Origin: Labyrinthula sp. Ha
Taxonomy: Eukaryota; Sar; Bigyra; Labyrinthulida; Labyrinthulaceae
Assembly: GCA_015227615.1 (NCBI GenBank)
Contig: JAALGZ010000002.1
Location: 2,604,001 to 2,668,000 of the forward strand
Length of the DNA stretch: 64,000 nt
Direction: 5' to 3'
Shown: one piece after another, positions 24,591 through 34,012 of the stretch
How the letters are laid out: every line of letters starts with the position of its first letter
Numbering within the stretch: the stretch's first letter is position 1
Notes under the pieces: model-generated
Databases searched by the model: none
The model's input: the letters and a program-made list of their open reading frames with translations, nothing else
Told to the model about the DNA's origin: nothing
Program-made: the position numbers and the translations under genes

Positions 24591-27500
24591 TTAGATCTTC
24601 AAATGCTGCCACTTCATCCTTGAATGAGTCATGTTCCAAAGTTTTTCAAACTCAGCTCTTGGATTCTGTTTCGTTTGAAGATCAGCAATGTTGAATTCGC
24701 GTTTGATGAAAATCACCTTTAGTTTTCCTGAACGAATGAGTCCTTTTAAGAAATGAATTGCAACACTCATGTGTTTTTGCTCTGGAGAAACTGTCTTTTC
24801 TAAGGTTTTAGTTGAACTAAGTGAATCTGTAAAAATCACTGAAGGTAGCTTGACTTTGCAATCTAAATCCATGCACAATCCGTAGATTCCTTGCAAATGT
24901 TTTGCTGTCTTGTAAATTTCAATCAGCTCAGCTCCGGCAGCAGAGGTAGCAACTGTCCTTTGTCTTGAACTTCTGCCAGTAATGAGCGATTGACCAAAGT
25001 AAATGAAGTTACCACTAACACTTTTTCTGTTAAGTGAGTTAGAGGCCCATTCAGCATCACAAAAGGCAAGAAGTGTAATTTCACCATTTGATTGATCTGA
25101 GTAAAAAATTCGTTTTTGATGTTTCGTTCTACTAATGTAACCTAATGTGTTGAGAATTGACTTTACTGCAAAACTTGTCACGTGTTCAGAAAGTTGACTA
25201 AGCGCATGTAACGCGTAGAGTAAATCAAATCTTGTAAGTCGTAAGTAAATTAAAGATCCAAGCAATTCTCTGTACGGAAATTTAATTCTTTTAGCATTGG
25301 AATTGTTCTTAACAGCCTCAGCGAAAGTAGAAGGTAATGGTGTAAATTTGTCTTTAGTCTTGAAATCCTTGAAGTTTTCTAAAATTTTCTCAATGTGTTT
25401 GGTTTGGTCAATTTGGTAGTCTCCATTGGGTTTTCTTTCAATGTTAACTCCTAAGAAGTCTGTTTTCTGATCTAGTGATCCTAATGTAATTTTGTAAGTT
25501 TTCCCAAACTGTTTTGAGAAGTTTGTAATTTCTTGTTTTGTACCGAGCATCAGTACATCATCAACGTAAAGTAAAGTAATTAAATCTTTCTTGTAGAAGA
25601 CACACTCGTCAAAGATCGCTTGTTTGAGTCCAAGTTTTTGAATTGTAGCAGAAACATTGTCAAACCAAAGCTTGGGACTTTCCTTCAGACCGTAAAGTGC
25701 TTTCTCAATCTTCATTACTTTAGTCTTGTCATGTTTCAGTTCATGTCCATCAGGGATTTCACAGTAGAGTGTAGTGCCAGCAGGTAGATCCGCGTACAAG
25801 AATGCGGTACTAACATCTAAAGTGTTAAAATGGAACTGTCTTCGAGCTGCAACTGCTAGTGCAACTGCAAGACTGTTGTAGTCTAAGGTAGGAGAACTGC
25901 GGTAAGGTGTAATTTTGAATTTCTGAGATCTTCCATTGTAAACACATCTTGCTTTGAAACTACCATTGCGTTTTTGTTTCACAAGCATCGTGCATTTTCC
26001 AACGTAAGCATTTTCAGGAAGTTCAGAGCGATTAATCACTTTGAGAACCTTTCGTTCTTCCAAAGCTTTGAGTTCTTTTTCGACCGCTTTCTTGTAAGAT
26101 GCTTCGTCTGGGTGACCTCTTGTGTCACGGTAAATGGAAGGTTTCTGATCAATTCTAGACTGAATGATCTTCTTCCGTAGCTTTTCTTTCTGACCTTTTG
26201 TTTTAGGCTTGATGATGTGTGTTGTTTCTTCAGTTGTGTTCAACGTGAAAGCTGACATCCGATTTAGGTCGAATTTCGTTGCATTTCTCCCAGATCGCGT
26301 TGTGACTGGTAGACGAGCATTGCTGTTTTCGCTCGTTTGAGGTGTTTCAGGGTTTGTTACTTCGGCAGATGGGGTTGGATCATGTGCATCTTGATCCTGA
26401 TCGAGTTGAACATCTGCTGAAGGGGGATTTTCATCGAAATTATCATCATGCTCAAAATCATGATTTTCTTGTTGATTTGCCTTCTGGCCATAACGTACAT
26501 AGTGTATACCAAAATCTGGACTGAAATCATCGTCATCATCAGATTCAAAATCGTCCTCAGAAATTGGGTCATTTTCAGTTTTGTCAACAATTTTGATGTC
26601 ACCAAATGAGAAAGTTGGTGGATTTTGATCGATTTGATCATGTGTTCTTGATTCTTGGAACCAAACATCGGTTAGTTGAGGGTAAATGATTTTTCCAGTA
26701 CTAAGTTTGTAGATGATTGCTGTGTTGAAACTTGAATGTTCCTGTAGTCCAAGAAAGAGACCAGTGTCTGTTCTTTCTTGAAATTTGTTTGTCTTCGTTC
26801 CAGAAGATTTTAACGTAAAACAACAGCAACCAAAGGTTCTAAGTGAAGAAAGGTTTGGTTCTTGCCCAGTTTCTAGTTTGTAAGGTGACTCACCAAGTGT
26901 TTTGTGATGCACTCTGTTCTTGATGTAACTTGCAAATTTGACCGCGTAGATCCAAAAGGAGTCATCAAGTTTAGACTGTAGTAGGGCGGCTGAAGCCATG
27001 ACCTTTAAGATGCCAATCGTTCGTTCAGCAACTCCATTGAAAGTGTCATGTCGATCTCTAGGGACAAAACGTAAATGAATGCCTTTTGCGGAAATTGAGT
27101 TGACAAAGTGTTCTGCCGTAAAACCAGATTGGCGGTCTGTAACAATCGTTTTTGGTAAAGTTTTGAGTGTAGAAAGAAGGTAGTAAAGAGCTGCAAGTAA
27201 ATCTTTCGATTGAAGTGTTCTTAAAGGAGCAACTCTAATTAATTTTGTTTTCAGGTCAACTAAAATCAATGCAGCCACAACACCATTGACTGGTTTCATC
27301 GAGTGTTTTGGCGGAATGAGTAAGTCCATTGAAAAAGCTTGACCTTTGGAATCAGGAGAGAGTTTCATCTTGTGAATTAAATTCTTCACTGGGTTGTGTT
27401 TAGCTTTTGTCTGAAGACAGACTTGGCAGCTGTTTAGTTTTTGAGAACCCTTAATGAAACCAGCATGTTTAAGTTTGTCCTCTGAGAGATGCATCAATCT

Positions 27501-29033
27501 ACGATGCATTAGATTTGGATCAGAGGTTTGTAAGACTGATTTCCCTAGTGGAATGATTTCAATGAAGCTTTTCTTTCCAAGTAAAATTATTTTTAATTTG
27601 TTTCCTGTTTCTAGTTGTACGTTTCTAGAGCGATGGTTGACTTTAACATTCTGTTGCTCTAGATCGTAGGTACACAAAATGTTGAAATTTGCACTTGGCA
27701 TGTAAATTGCCTGTACTGTAAAAAACTTAGAAGGAAATTCTTTGAATGCAAATCTGGCTGTTCCAGTGCTTTCGTAGCTACCAGAATTTTCTGTAAGGGT
27801 AAGTTTACCAGGCTTCTGATCCATGTGTGTAAAAAAATCAGCGCTTCTAAAAACGAAAACATCGCTGCATGAATCCAGCCCAGCTAAAGAGTTTGAACCT
27901 GTGGTACAAAGAGAAGTAGCGAAACTGAAAGGATTAAAATTTTCTTTTGTAGATGTTACTGCTACTGTTTTCTTTGTTGGTTTTTTCTTCATCTTGGGAA
28001 GTTGTAATGTACGTTCTGGGTTGGTTGAACACACCTTTGCAAAATGATTAGGTTTGCCACAGTAAGAACAGGTAGCACCTTTAGCAGCACATTGTTTGCC
28101 TTTGTGTGGAAAATCTTCACCGCAATTGAAACACAATGTACCTTTTGAATTAGAAGAAACAATTTTCTTTGTAAATGCAACAACTGATGTACTTGGAGCA
28201 TCAAAAGGGATCAAACCTGAATTGTCATGCTGAAGTACGGCTTGTGTCACTTCACTCATGTAATCCTTTAATGGTAGATCTTTTGAATCCAAATTGTTGA
28301 CAACTGTAAAAATTTTCTGATTGTTGTTTCTTCTGAAGAGAATCTTAGTTTGAAAAAGTGTAAGTAAATCAGAGTCATTTTGCATCATCTTGATCTGATT
28401 AGCCTGTTGTACCAAAGAATCAAAGCGTTTAACGAAGTCTGTAATGGGTTCTGATTCCTCCCAACAGCTGTAAATCAAGTTTCCAAAGTTAATTCTTTTT
28501 CTGGTTTGTGTAGGTAAGAATGTAACAGCCCCGATGCGTCGCAGGATTTTGCAAAAACGATGTGGGGTTCGGATTGTTCGTAAGAAAACAACGTCTTTTT
28601 TCCAAAGAGAAATGATGTCATCTGAAAGTTCATCGTCAATTTCTTCCTCTAGAATGTAGTTAGATTTTTGAGTAAGCGGATTGTAAGATTCTAACAGCTC
28701 ATCAATGATGCTGCGGTCATGAGATTTAAAGAATTTTCGTAGAGATGTTCCATTAATTTGTAATTTTAAGGCAAGCAGGTACATCTCAACACCTTGTTTC
28801 AGAAGTTCGAATTGATTTTGATCAGTTTTTGATCGTAAAAGGTTTTCCAATCTTTTTCGTCCTTTTTTGTAGAATTCTTCGTTAATTGCTTCATTTGTAA
28901 TTTCTAGCTTCGTAAGTGTTGTAGTTGAAGCAGGAAAGTTTTGTAAATGAGTTTCCCCTTGGGTCAAGTTGGAGTTTTCACTCCGTGCTGTTCGTTCTTC
29001 CACGGGATCACTCTGATTTTCGTTTACTTCCAT
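24591..29033 (-). CDS. Gag-Pol polyprotein of copia copy A
   Basis: A single frame of about 1480 codons covers nearly the whole internal region. I start it at the ATG at 29033 (MEVNENQSD); codons further upstream lie in the LTR. Parts in order are: a Gag domain; two zinc knuckles (CFNCGEDFPHKGKQC and CSYCGKPNHFAKVC); a protease region; the integrase zinc-binding part (HRRLMHLSEDKLKH ... CQVC) and core (FSMDLL, VTDRQSGF, FNGVAERTIG); reverse transcriptase (FNTLDVSTAFLYADLP, ITLLYVDDVLML); and RNase H (AFCDAEWASN, FTDSLSS, FNIADLQTKQNP). The stop lies 13 bp from the 3' LTR. No shift or stop separates Gag from Pol. Confidence 0.93.
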   Translation of the reverse strand: MEVNENQSDPVEERTARSENSNLTQGETHLQNFPASTTTLTKLEITNEAINEEFYKKGRKRLENLLRSKTDQNQFELLKQGVEMYLLALKLQINGTSLRKFFKSHDRSIIDELLESYNPLTQKSNYILEEEIDDELSDDIISLWKKDVVFLRTIRTPHRFCKILRRIGAVTFLPTQTRKRINFGNLIYSCWEESEPITDFVKRFDSLVQQANQIKMMQNDSDLLTLFQTKILFRRNNNQKIFTVVNNLDSKDLPLKDYMSEVTQAVLQHDNSGLIPFDAPSTSVVAFTKKIVSSNSKGTLCFNCGEDFPHKGKQCAAKGATCSYCGKPNHFAKVCSTNPERTLQLPKMKKKPTKKTVAVTSTKENFNPFSFATSLCTTGSNSLAGLDSCSDVFVFRSADFFTHMDQKPGKLTLTENSGSYESTGTARFAFKEFPSKFFTVQAIYMPSANFNILCTYDLEQQNVKVNHRSRNVQLETGNKLKIILLGKKSFIEIIPLGKSVLQTSDPNLMHRRLMHLSEDKLKHAGFIKGSQKLNSCQVCLQTKAKHNPVKNLIHKMKLSPDSKGQAFSMDLLIPPKHSMKPVNGVVAALILVDLKTKLIRVAPLRTLQSKDLLAALYYLLSTLKTLPKTIVTDRQSGFTAEHFVNSISAKGIHLRFVPRDRHDTFNGVAERTIGILKVMASAALLQSKLDDSFWIYAVKFASYIKNRVHHKTLGESPYKLETGQEPNLSSLRTFGCCCFTLKSSGTKTNKFQERTDTGLFLGLQEHSSFNTAIIYKLSTGKIIYPQLTDVWFQESRTHDQIDQNPPTFSFGDIKIVDKTENDPISEDDFESDDDDDFSPDFGIHYVRYGQKANQQENHDFEHDDNFDENPPSADVQLDQDQDAHDPTPSAEVTNPETPQTSENSNARLPVTTRSGRNATKFDLNRMSAFTLNTTEETTHIIKPKTKGQKEKLRKKIIQSRIDQKPSIYRDTRGHPDEASYKKAVEKELKALEERKVLKVINRSELPENAYVGKCTMLVKQKRNGSFKARCVYNGRSQKFKITPYRSSPTLDYNSLAVALAVAARRQFHFNTLDVSTAFLYADLPAGTTLYCEIPDGHELKHDKTKVMKIEKALYGLKESPKLWFDNVSATIQKLGLKQAIFDECVFYKKDLITLLYVDDVLMLGTKQEITNFSKQFGKTYKITLGSLDQKTDFLGVNIERKPNGDYQIDQTKHIEKILENFKDFKTKDKFTPLPSTFAEAVKNNSNAKRIKFPYRELLGSLIYLRLTRFDLLYALHALSQLSEHVTSFAVKSILNTLGYISRTKHQKRIFYSDQSNGEITLLAFCDAEWASNSLNRKSVSGNFIYFGQSLITGRSSRQRTVATSAAGAELIEIYKTAKHLQGIYGLCMDLDCKVKLPSVIFTDSLSSTKTLEKTVSPEQKHMSVAIHFLKGLIRSGKLKVIFIKREFNIADLQTKQNPRAEFEKLWNMTHSRMKWQHLKI

Positions 29034-29041
29034 CGCAACCA

Positions 29042-29341
29042 AGTTAGACAAGTAATTGTCCGTATCGTCTATATATGTATGAGGATACGTATATTAAATT
29101 AAATAAACTGAAAGAGCTTGAAAAGAGCTTTAAAATGATATAAGTAACGTTTTCTAACTCCCAGTAGTTGTTGAGATATTAAGGTTTTACGATCTGTTGT
29201 TTCCGGTGCTTATGTATTAGTAAAAATGTATTATGTAAAGTTGCACCAATTGTGCAGTAATGTAATATTGTATTATAACTATGTAAAGTGTAAACAGTCA
29301 GTATGGAGAGAGTCGTACACTCGACTGCTTAGTGTCTGACT
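29042..29341 (-). repeat. LTR 2, shared by copies A and B
   Basis: This serves as the 5' LTR of copy A and the 3' LTR of copy B, both on the minus strand. It appears identical to LTR 1 and differs from LTR 3 at about four positions, all near the low-coordinate end. Confidence 0.9.
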
Positions 29342-29354
29342 CCATGCGGTCTTT

Positions 29355-32300
29355 TTAGATCTTCAAATGCTGCCACTTCATCCTTGAATGAGTCATGTTC
29401 CAAAGTTTTTCAAACTCAGCTCTTGGATTCTGTTTCGTTTGAAGATCAGCAATGTTGAATTCGCGTTTGATGAAAATCACCTTTAGTTTTCCTGAACGAA
29501 TGAGTCCTTTTAAGAAATGAATTGCAACGCTCATGTGTTTTTGCTCTGGAGAAACTGTCTTTTCTAATGTTTTAGTTGAACTAAGTGAATCTGTAAAAAT
29601 CACTGAAGGTAGCTTGACTTTGCAATCTAAATCCATGCACAATCCGTAGATTCCTTGCAAATGTTTTGCTGTTTTGTAAATTTCAATCAGCTCAGCTCCA
29701 GCAGCAGAGGTAGCAACTGTCCTTTGTCTTGAACTTCTGCCAGTAATGAGCGATTGACCAAAGTAAATGAAGTTACCACTAACACTTTTTCTGTTAAGTG
29801 AGTTAGAGGCCCATTCAGCATCACAAAAGGCAAGAAGTGTAATTTCACCATTTGATTGATCTGAGTAAAAAATTCGTTTTTGATGTTTCGTTCTACTAAT
29901 GTGTAACCTAAGTGTTTGTTTGACTTTGCGCGTAGTCTCCAAGCAGGGAAATTTAATGCTTTTAGCATTGGAATTGTTCTTAACAGCCTCAGCGAAAGTA
30001 GAAGGTAATGGTGTAAATTTGTCTTTAGTCTTGAAATCCTTGAATTTTTCTAAAATTTTCTCAATGTGTTTGGTTTGGTCAATTTGGTAGTCTCCATTGG
30101 GTTTTCTTTCAATGTTAACTCCTAAGAAGTCTGTTTTCTGATCTAGTGTTCCTAGTGTAATTTTGTAAGTTTTCCCAAACTGTTTTGAGAAGTTTGTAAT
30201 TTCTTGTTTTGTACCGAGCATCAGTACATCATCAACGTAAAGTAAAGTAATTAAATCTTTCTTGTAGAAGACACACTCGTCAAAGATTGCTTGTTTGAGT
30301 CCAAGTTTTTGAATTTTAGCAGAAACATTGTCAAACCAAAGCTTGGGACTTTCCTTCAGACCGTAAAGCGCTTTCTCAATCTTCATTACTTTAGTCTTGT
30401 CATGTTTCAGTTCATGTCCATCAGGGATTTCACAGTAGAGTGTAGTGCCAGCAGGTAGATCCGCGTACAAGAATGCGGTACTAACATCTAAAGTGTTAAA
30501 ATGGAACTGTCTTCGAGCTGCAACTGCTAGTGCAACTGCAAGACTGTTGTAGTCTAAGGTAGGAGAACTGCGGTAAGGTGTAATTTTGAATTTCTGAGAT
30601 CTTCCATTGTAAACACATCTTGCTTTGAAACTCCCATTGCGTTTTTGTTTCACAAGCATCGTGCATTTTCCAACGTAAGCATTTTCAGGAAGTTCAGAGC
30701 GATTAATCACTTTGAGAACCTTTCGTTCTTCCAAAGCTTTGAGCTCTTTTTCGACCGCTTTCTTGTAAGATGCTTCGTCTGGGTGACCTCTTGTGTCACG
30801 GTAAATGGAAGGTTTCTGATCAATTCTAGACTGAATGATCTTCTTCCGTAGCTTTTCTTTCTGACCTTTTGTTTTAGGCTTGATGATGTGTGTTGTTTCT
30901 TCAGTTGTGTTCAACGTGAAAGCTGACATCCGATTTAGGTCGAATTTCGTTGCATTTCTCCCAGATCGCGTTGTGACTGGTAGACGAGCATTGCTGTTTT
31001 CGCTCGTTTGAGGTGTTTCAGGGTTTGTTACTTCGGCAGATGGGGTTGGATCATGTGCATCTTGATCCTGATCGAGTTGAACATCTGCTGAAGGGGGATT
31101 TTCATCGAAATTATCATCATGCTCAAAATCATGATTTTCTTGTTGATTTGCCTTCTGGCCATAACGTACATAGTGTATACCAAAATCTGGACTGAAATCA
31201 TCGTCATCATCAGATTCAAAATCGTCCTCAGAAATTGGGTCATTTTCAGTTTTGTCAACAATTTTGATGTCACCAAATGAGAAAGTTGGTGGATTTTGAT
31301 CGATTTGATCAGGTGTTCTTGATTCTTGGAACCAAACATCGGTTAGTTGAGGGTAAATGATTTTTCCAGTACTAAGTTTGTAGATGATTGCTGTGTTGAA
31401 ACTTGAATGTTCCTGTAGTCCAAGAAAGAGACCAGTGTCTGTTCTTTCTTGAAATTTGTTTGTCTTCGTTCCAGAAGGTTTTAACGTAAAACAACAGCAA
31501 CCAAAGGTTCTAAGTGAAGAAAGGTTTGGTTCTTGCCCAGTTTCTAGTTTGTAAGGTGATTCACCAAGTGTTTTGTGATGCACTCTGTTCTTGATGTAAC
31601 TTGCAAATTTGACCGCGTAGATCCAAAAGGAGTCATCAAGTTTAGACTGTAGTAGGGCGGCTGAAGCCATGACCTTTAAGATGCCAATCGTTCGTTCAGC
31701 AACTCCATTGAAAGTGTCATGTCGATCTCTAGGGACAAAACGTAAATGAATGCCTTTTGCGGAAATTGAGTTGACAAAGTGTTCTGCCGTAAAACCAGAT
31801 TGGCGGTCTGTAACAATCGTTTTTGGTAAAGTTTTGAGTGTAGAAAGAAGGTAGTAAAGAGCTGCAAGTAAATCTTTCGATTGAAGTGTTCTTAAAGGAG
31901 CAACTCTAATTAATTTTGTTCTCAGGTCAACTAAAATCAATGCAGCCACAACACCATTGACTGGTTTCATCGAGTGTTTTGGCGGAATGAGTAAGTCCAT
32001 TGAAAAAGCTTGACCTTTGGAATCAGGAGAGAGTTTCATCTTGTGAATTAAATTCTTCACTGGGTTGTGTTTAGCTTTTGTCTGAAGACAGACTTGGCAG
32101 CTGTTTAGTTTTTGAGAACCCTTAATGAAACCAGCATGTTTAAGTTTGTCCTCTGAGAGATGCATCAATCTACGATGCATTAGATTTGGATCAGAGGTTT
32201 GTAAGACTGATTTCCCTAGTGGAATGATTTCAATGAAGCTTTTCTTTCCAAGTAAAATTATTTTTAATTTGTTTCCTGTTTCTAGTTGTACATTTCTAGA

Positions 32301-33704
32301 GCGATGGTTGACTTTAACATTCTGTTGCTCTAGATCGTAGGTACACAAAATCTTGAAATTTGCACTTGGCATGTAAATTGCCTGTACTGTAAAAAACTTA
32401 GAAGGAAATTCTTTGAATGCAAATCTGGCTGTTCCAGTGCTTTCGTAGCTACCAGAATTTTCTGTAGGTGTAAGTTTACCAGGCTTCTGATCCATGTGTG
32501 TAAAAAAATCAGCGCTTCTGAAAACGAAAACATCGCTGCATGAATCTAGCCCAGCTAAAGAGTTTGAACCTGTGGTACAAAGAGAAGTAGCGAAACTGAA
32601 AGGATTAAAATTTTCTTTTGTAGAAGTTACTGCTACTGTTTTCTTTGTAGGCTTTTTCTTCATCTTGGGAAGTTGTAATGTACGTTCTGGGTTGGTTGAA
32701 CACACCTTTGCAAAATGATTAGGTTTACCACAGTAAGAACAAGTAGCACCTTTAGCAGCACATTGTTTTCCTTTGTGTGGAAAATCTTCACCGCAATTGA
32801 AACACAATGTAACTTTTGAATTAGAAGAAACAATTTTCTTTGTAAATGCAACAACTGATGTACTTGGAGCATCAAAAGGGATCAAACCTGAATTGTCATG
32901 CTGAAGTACGGCTTGTGTCACTTCACTCATGTAATCCTTTAATGGTAGATCTTTTGAATCCAAATTGTTCACAACTGTAAAAATTTTCTGATTGTTGTTT
33001 CTTCTGAAGAGAATCTTAGTTTGAAAAAGTGTAAGTAAATCAGAGTCATTTTGCATCATCTTGATCTGATTAGCCTGTTGTACCAAAGAATCAAAGCGTT
33101 TAACGAAGTCTGTAATGGGTTCTGATTCCTCCCAACAGCTGTAAATCAAGTTTCCAAAGTTAATTCTTTTTCTGGTTTGTGTAGGTAAGAATGTAACAGC
33201 CCCGATGCGTCGCAGGATTTTGCAAAAGCGATGTGGGGTTCGGATTGTTCGTAAGAAAACAACGTCTTTTTTCCAAAGAGAAATGATGTCATCTGAAAGT
33301 TCATCGTCAATTTCTTCCTCTAGAATGTAGTTAGATTTATGAGTAAGCGGATTGTAAGATTCTAACAGCTCATCAATGATGCTGCGGTCATGAGATTTAA
33401 AGAATTTTCGTAGAGATGTTCCATTAATTTGTAATTTTAAGGCAAGCAGGTACATCTCAACACCTTGTTTCAGAAGTTCGAATTGATTTTGATCAGTTTT
33501 TGATCGTAAAAGGTTTTCCAATCTTTTTCGTCCTTTTTTGTAGAATTCTTCGTTAATTGCTTCATTTGTAATTTCTAGCTTCGTAAGTGTTGTAGTTGAA
33601 GCAGGAAAGTTTTGTAAATGAGTTTCCCCTTGGGTCAAGTTGGAGTTTTCACTCCGTGCTGTTCGTTCTTCCACGGGATCACTCTGATTTTCGTTTACTT
33701 CCAT
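29355..33704 (-). CDS. Gag-Pol polyprotein of copia copy B
   Basis: An open frame of about 1450 codons from the ATG at 33704, with the same domain order as copy A: Gag, zinc knuckles, protease, integrase, reverse transcriptase, RNase H. It differs from copy A by scattered substitutions and is about 30 codons shorter. Treated as a young fossil with about one break. Confidence 0.9.
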   Translation of the reverse strand: MEVNENQSDPVEERTARSENSNLTQGETHLQNFPASTTTLTKLEITNEAINEEFYKKGRKRLENLLRSKTDQNQFELLKQGVEMYLLALKLQINGTSLRKFFKSHDRSIIDELLESYNPLTHKSNYILEEEIDDELSDDIISLWKKDVVFLRTIRTPHRFCKILRRIGAVTFLPTQTRKRINFGNLIYSCWEESEPITDFVKRFDSLVQQANQIKMMQNDSDLLTLFQTKILFRRNNNQKIFTVVNNLDSKDLPLKDYMSEVTQAVLQHDNSGLIPFDAPSTSVVAFTKKIVSSNSKVTLCFNCGEDFPHKGKQCAAKGATCSYCGKPNHFAKVCSTNPERTLQLPKMKKKPTKKTVAVTSTKENFNPFSFATSLCTTGSNSLAGLDSCSDVFVFRSADFFTHMDQKPGKLTPTENSGSYESTGTARFAFKEFPSKFFTVQAIYMPSANFKILCTYDLEQQNVKVNHRSRNVQLETGNKLKIILLGKKSFIEIIPLGKSVLQTSDPNLMHRRLMHLSEDKLKHAGFIKGSQKLNSCQVCLQTKAKHNPVKNLIHKMKLSPDSKGQAFSMDLLIPPKHSMKPVNGVVAALILVDLRTKLIRVAPLRTLQSKDLLAALYYLLSTLKTLPKTIVTDRQSGFTAEHFVNSISAKGIHLRFVPRDRHDTFNGVAERTIGILKVMASAALLQSKLDDSFWIYAVKFASYIKNRVHHKTLGESPYKLETGQEPNLSSLRTFGCCCFTLKPSGTKTNKFQERTDTGLFLGLQEHSSFNTAIIYKLSTGKIIYPQLTDVWFQESRTPDQIDQNPPTFSFGDIKIVDKTENDPISEDDFESDDDDDFSPDFGIHYVRYGQKANQQENHDFEHDDNFDENPPSADVQLDQDQDAHDPTPSAEVTNPETPQTSENSNARLPVTTRSGRNATKFDLNRMSAFTLNTTEETTHIIKPKTKGQKEKLRKKIIQSRIDQKPSIYRDTRGHPDEASYKKAVEKELKALEERKVLKVINRSELPENAYVGKCTMLVKQKRNGSFKARCVYNGRSQKFKITPYRSSPTLDYNSLAVALAVAARRQFHFNTLDVSTAFLYADLPAGTTLYCEIPDGHELKHDKTKVMKIEKALYGLKESPKLWFDNVSAKIQKLGLKQAIFDECVFYKKDLITLLYVDDVLMLGTKQEITNFSKQFGKTYKITLGTLDQKTDFLGVNIERKPNGDYQIDQTKHIEKILEKFKDFKTKDKFTPLPSTFAEAVKNNSNAKSIKFPCLETTRKVKQTLRLHISRTKHQKRIFYSDQSNGEITLLAFCDAEWASNSLNRKSVSGNFIYFGQSLITGRSSRQRTVATSAAGAELIEIYKTAKHLQGIYGLCMDLDCKVKLPSVIFTDSLSSTKTLEKTVSPEQKHMSVAIHFLKGLIRSGKLKVIFIKREFNIADLQTKQNPRAEFEKLWNMTHSRMKWQHLKI

Positions 33705-33712
33705 CGCAACCA

Positions 33713-34012
33713 AGTTAGACAAGTAATTGTCCGTATCGTCTATATGTGTATGAGGATACGTATATTAAATTAAATTTACTGAAAGAGTTTGAAAAGAGCT
33801 TTAAAATGATATAAGTAACGTTTTCTAACTCCCAGTAGTTGTTGAGATATTAAGGTTTTACGATCTGTTGTTTCCGGTGCTTATGTATTAGTAAAAATGT
33901 ATTATGTAAAGTTGCACCAATTGTGCAGTAATGTAATATTGTATTATAACTATGTAAAGTGTAAACAGTCAGTATGGAGAGAGTCGTACACTCGACTGCT
34001 TAGTGTCTGACT
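33713..34012 (-). repeat. LTR 3 of the young copia array
   Basis: The outer 5' LTR of copy B, 300 bp, about four substitutions away from LTRs 1 and 2. That is roughly 1% divergence, so it too is young. The sequence beyond it (ATGGGAAGG) is unrelated to the start of the array. Confidence 0.9.

Larger units (their letters stand above)
24278..29341 (-). mobile_element. Ty1/copia retrotransposon, copy A (looks whole)
   Basis: About 5.06 kb, with a 300-bp LTR at each end that appear identical by eye, and one long internal frame. On the minus strand the 5' LTR is 29042-29341 and the 3' LTR 24278-24577. The internal order Gag, protease, integrase, reverse transcriptase, RNase H defines Ty1/copia. 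The 8 bases directly after the 5' LTR (TGGTTGCG) run into the ATG and would form the start of a primer-binding site; they are not the usual initiator-Met type. The coding frame looks whole and the LTRs look identical, so the insertion or duplication is recent. It shares its 5' LTR with copy B. Confidence 0.95.
29042..34012 (-). mobile_element. Ty1/copia retrotransposon, copy B (slightly shorter)
   Basis: About 4.97 kb, the same family and orientation as copy A and joined to it through LTR 2. The 5' LTR is 33713-34012. Internal sequence matches copy A at about 99% in the stretches I compared. Its long frame is open, but the element is slightly shorter than copy A and carries about one small break, so it may not be fully functional. 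Outer flanks of the array (AATTC before LTR 1, ATGGG after LTR 3) do not form a target duplication. Confidence 0.93.

Noticed and set aside
25974-33000. Short open frames antisense to or overlapping the copia Gag-Pol frames
   Set aside because: They repeat in both element copies only because they are shadows of the long coding frame.
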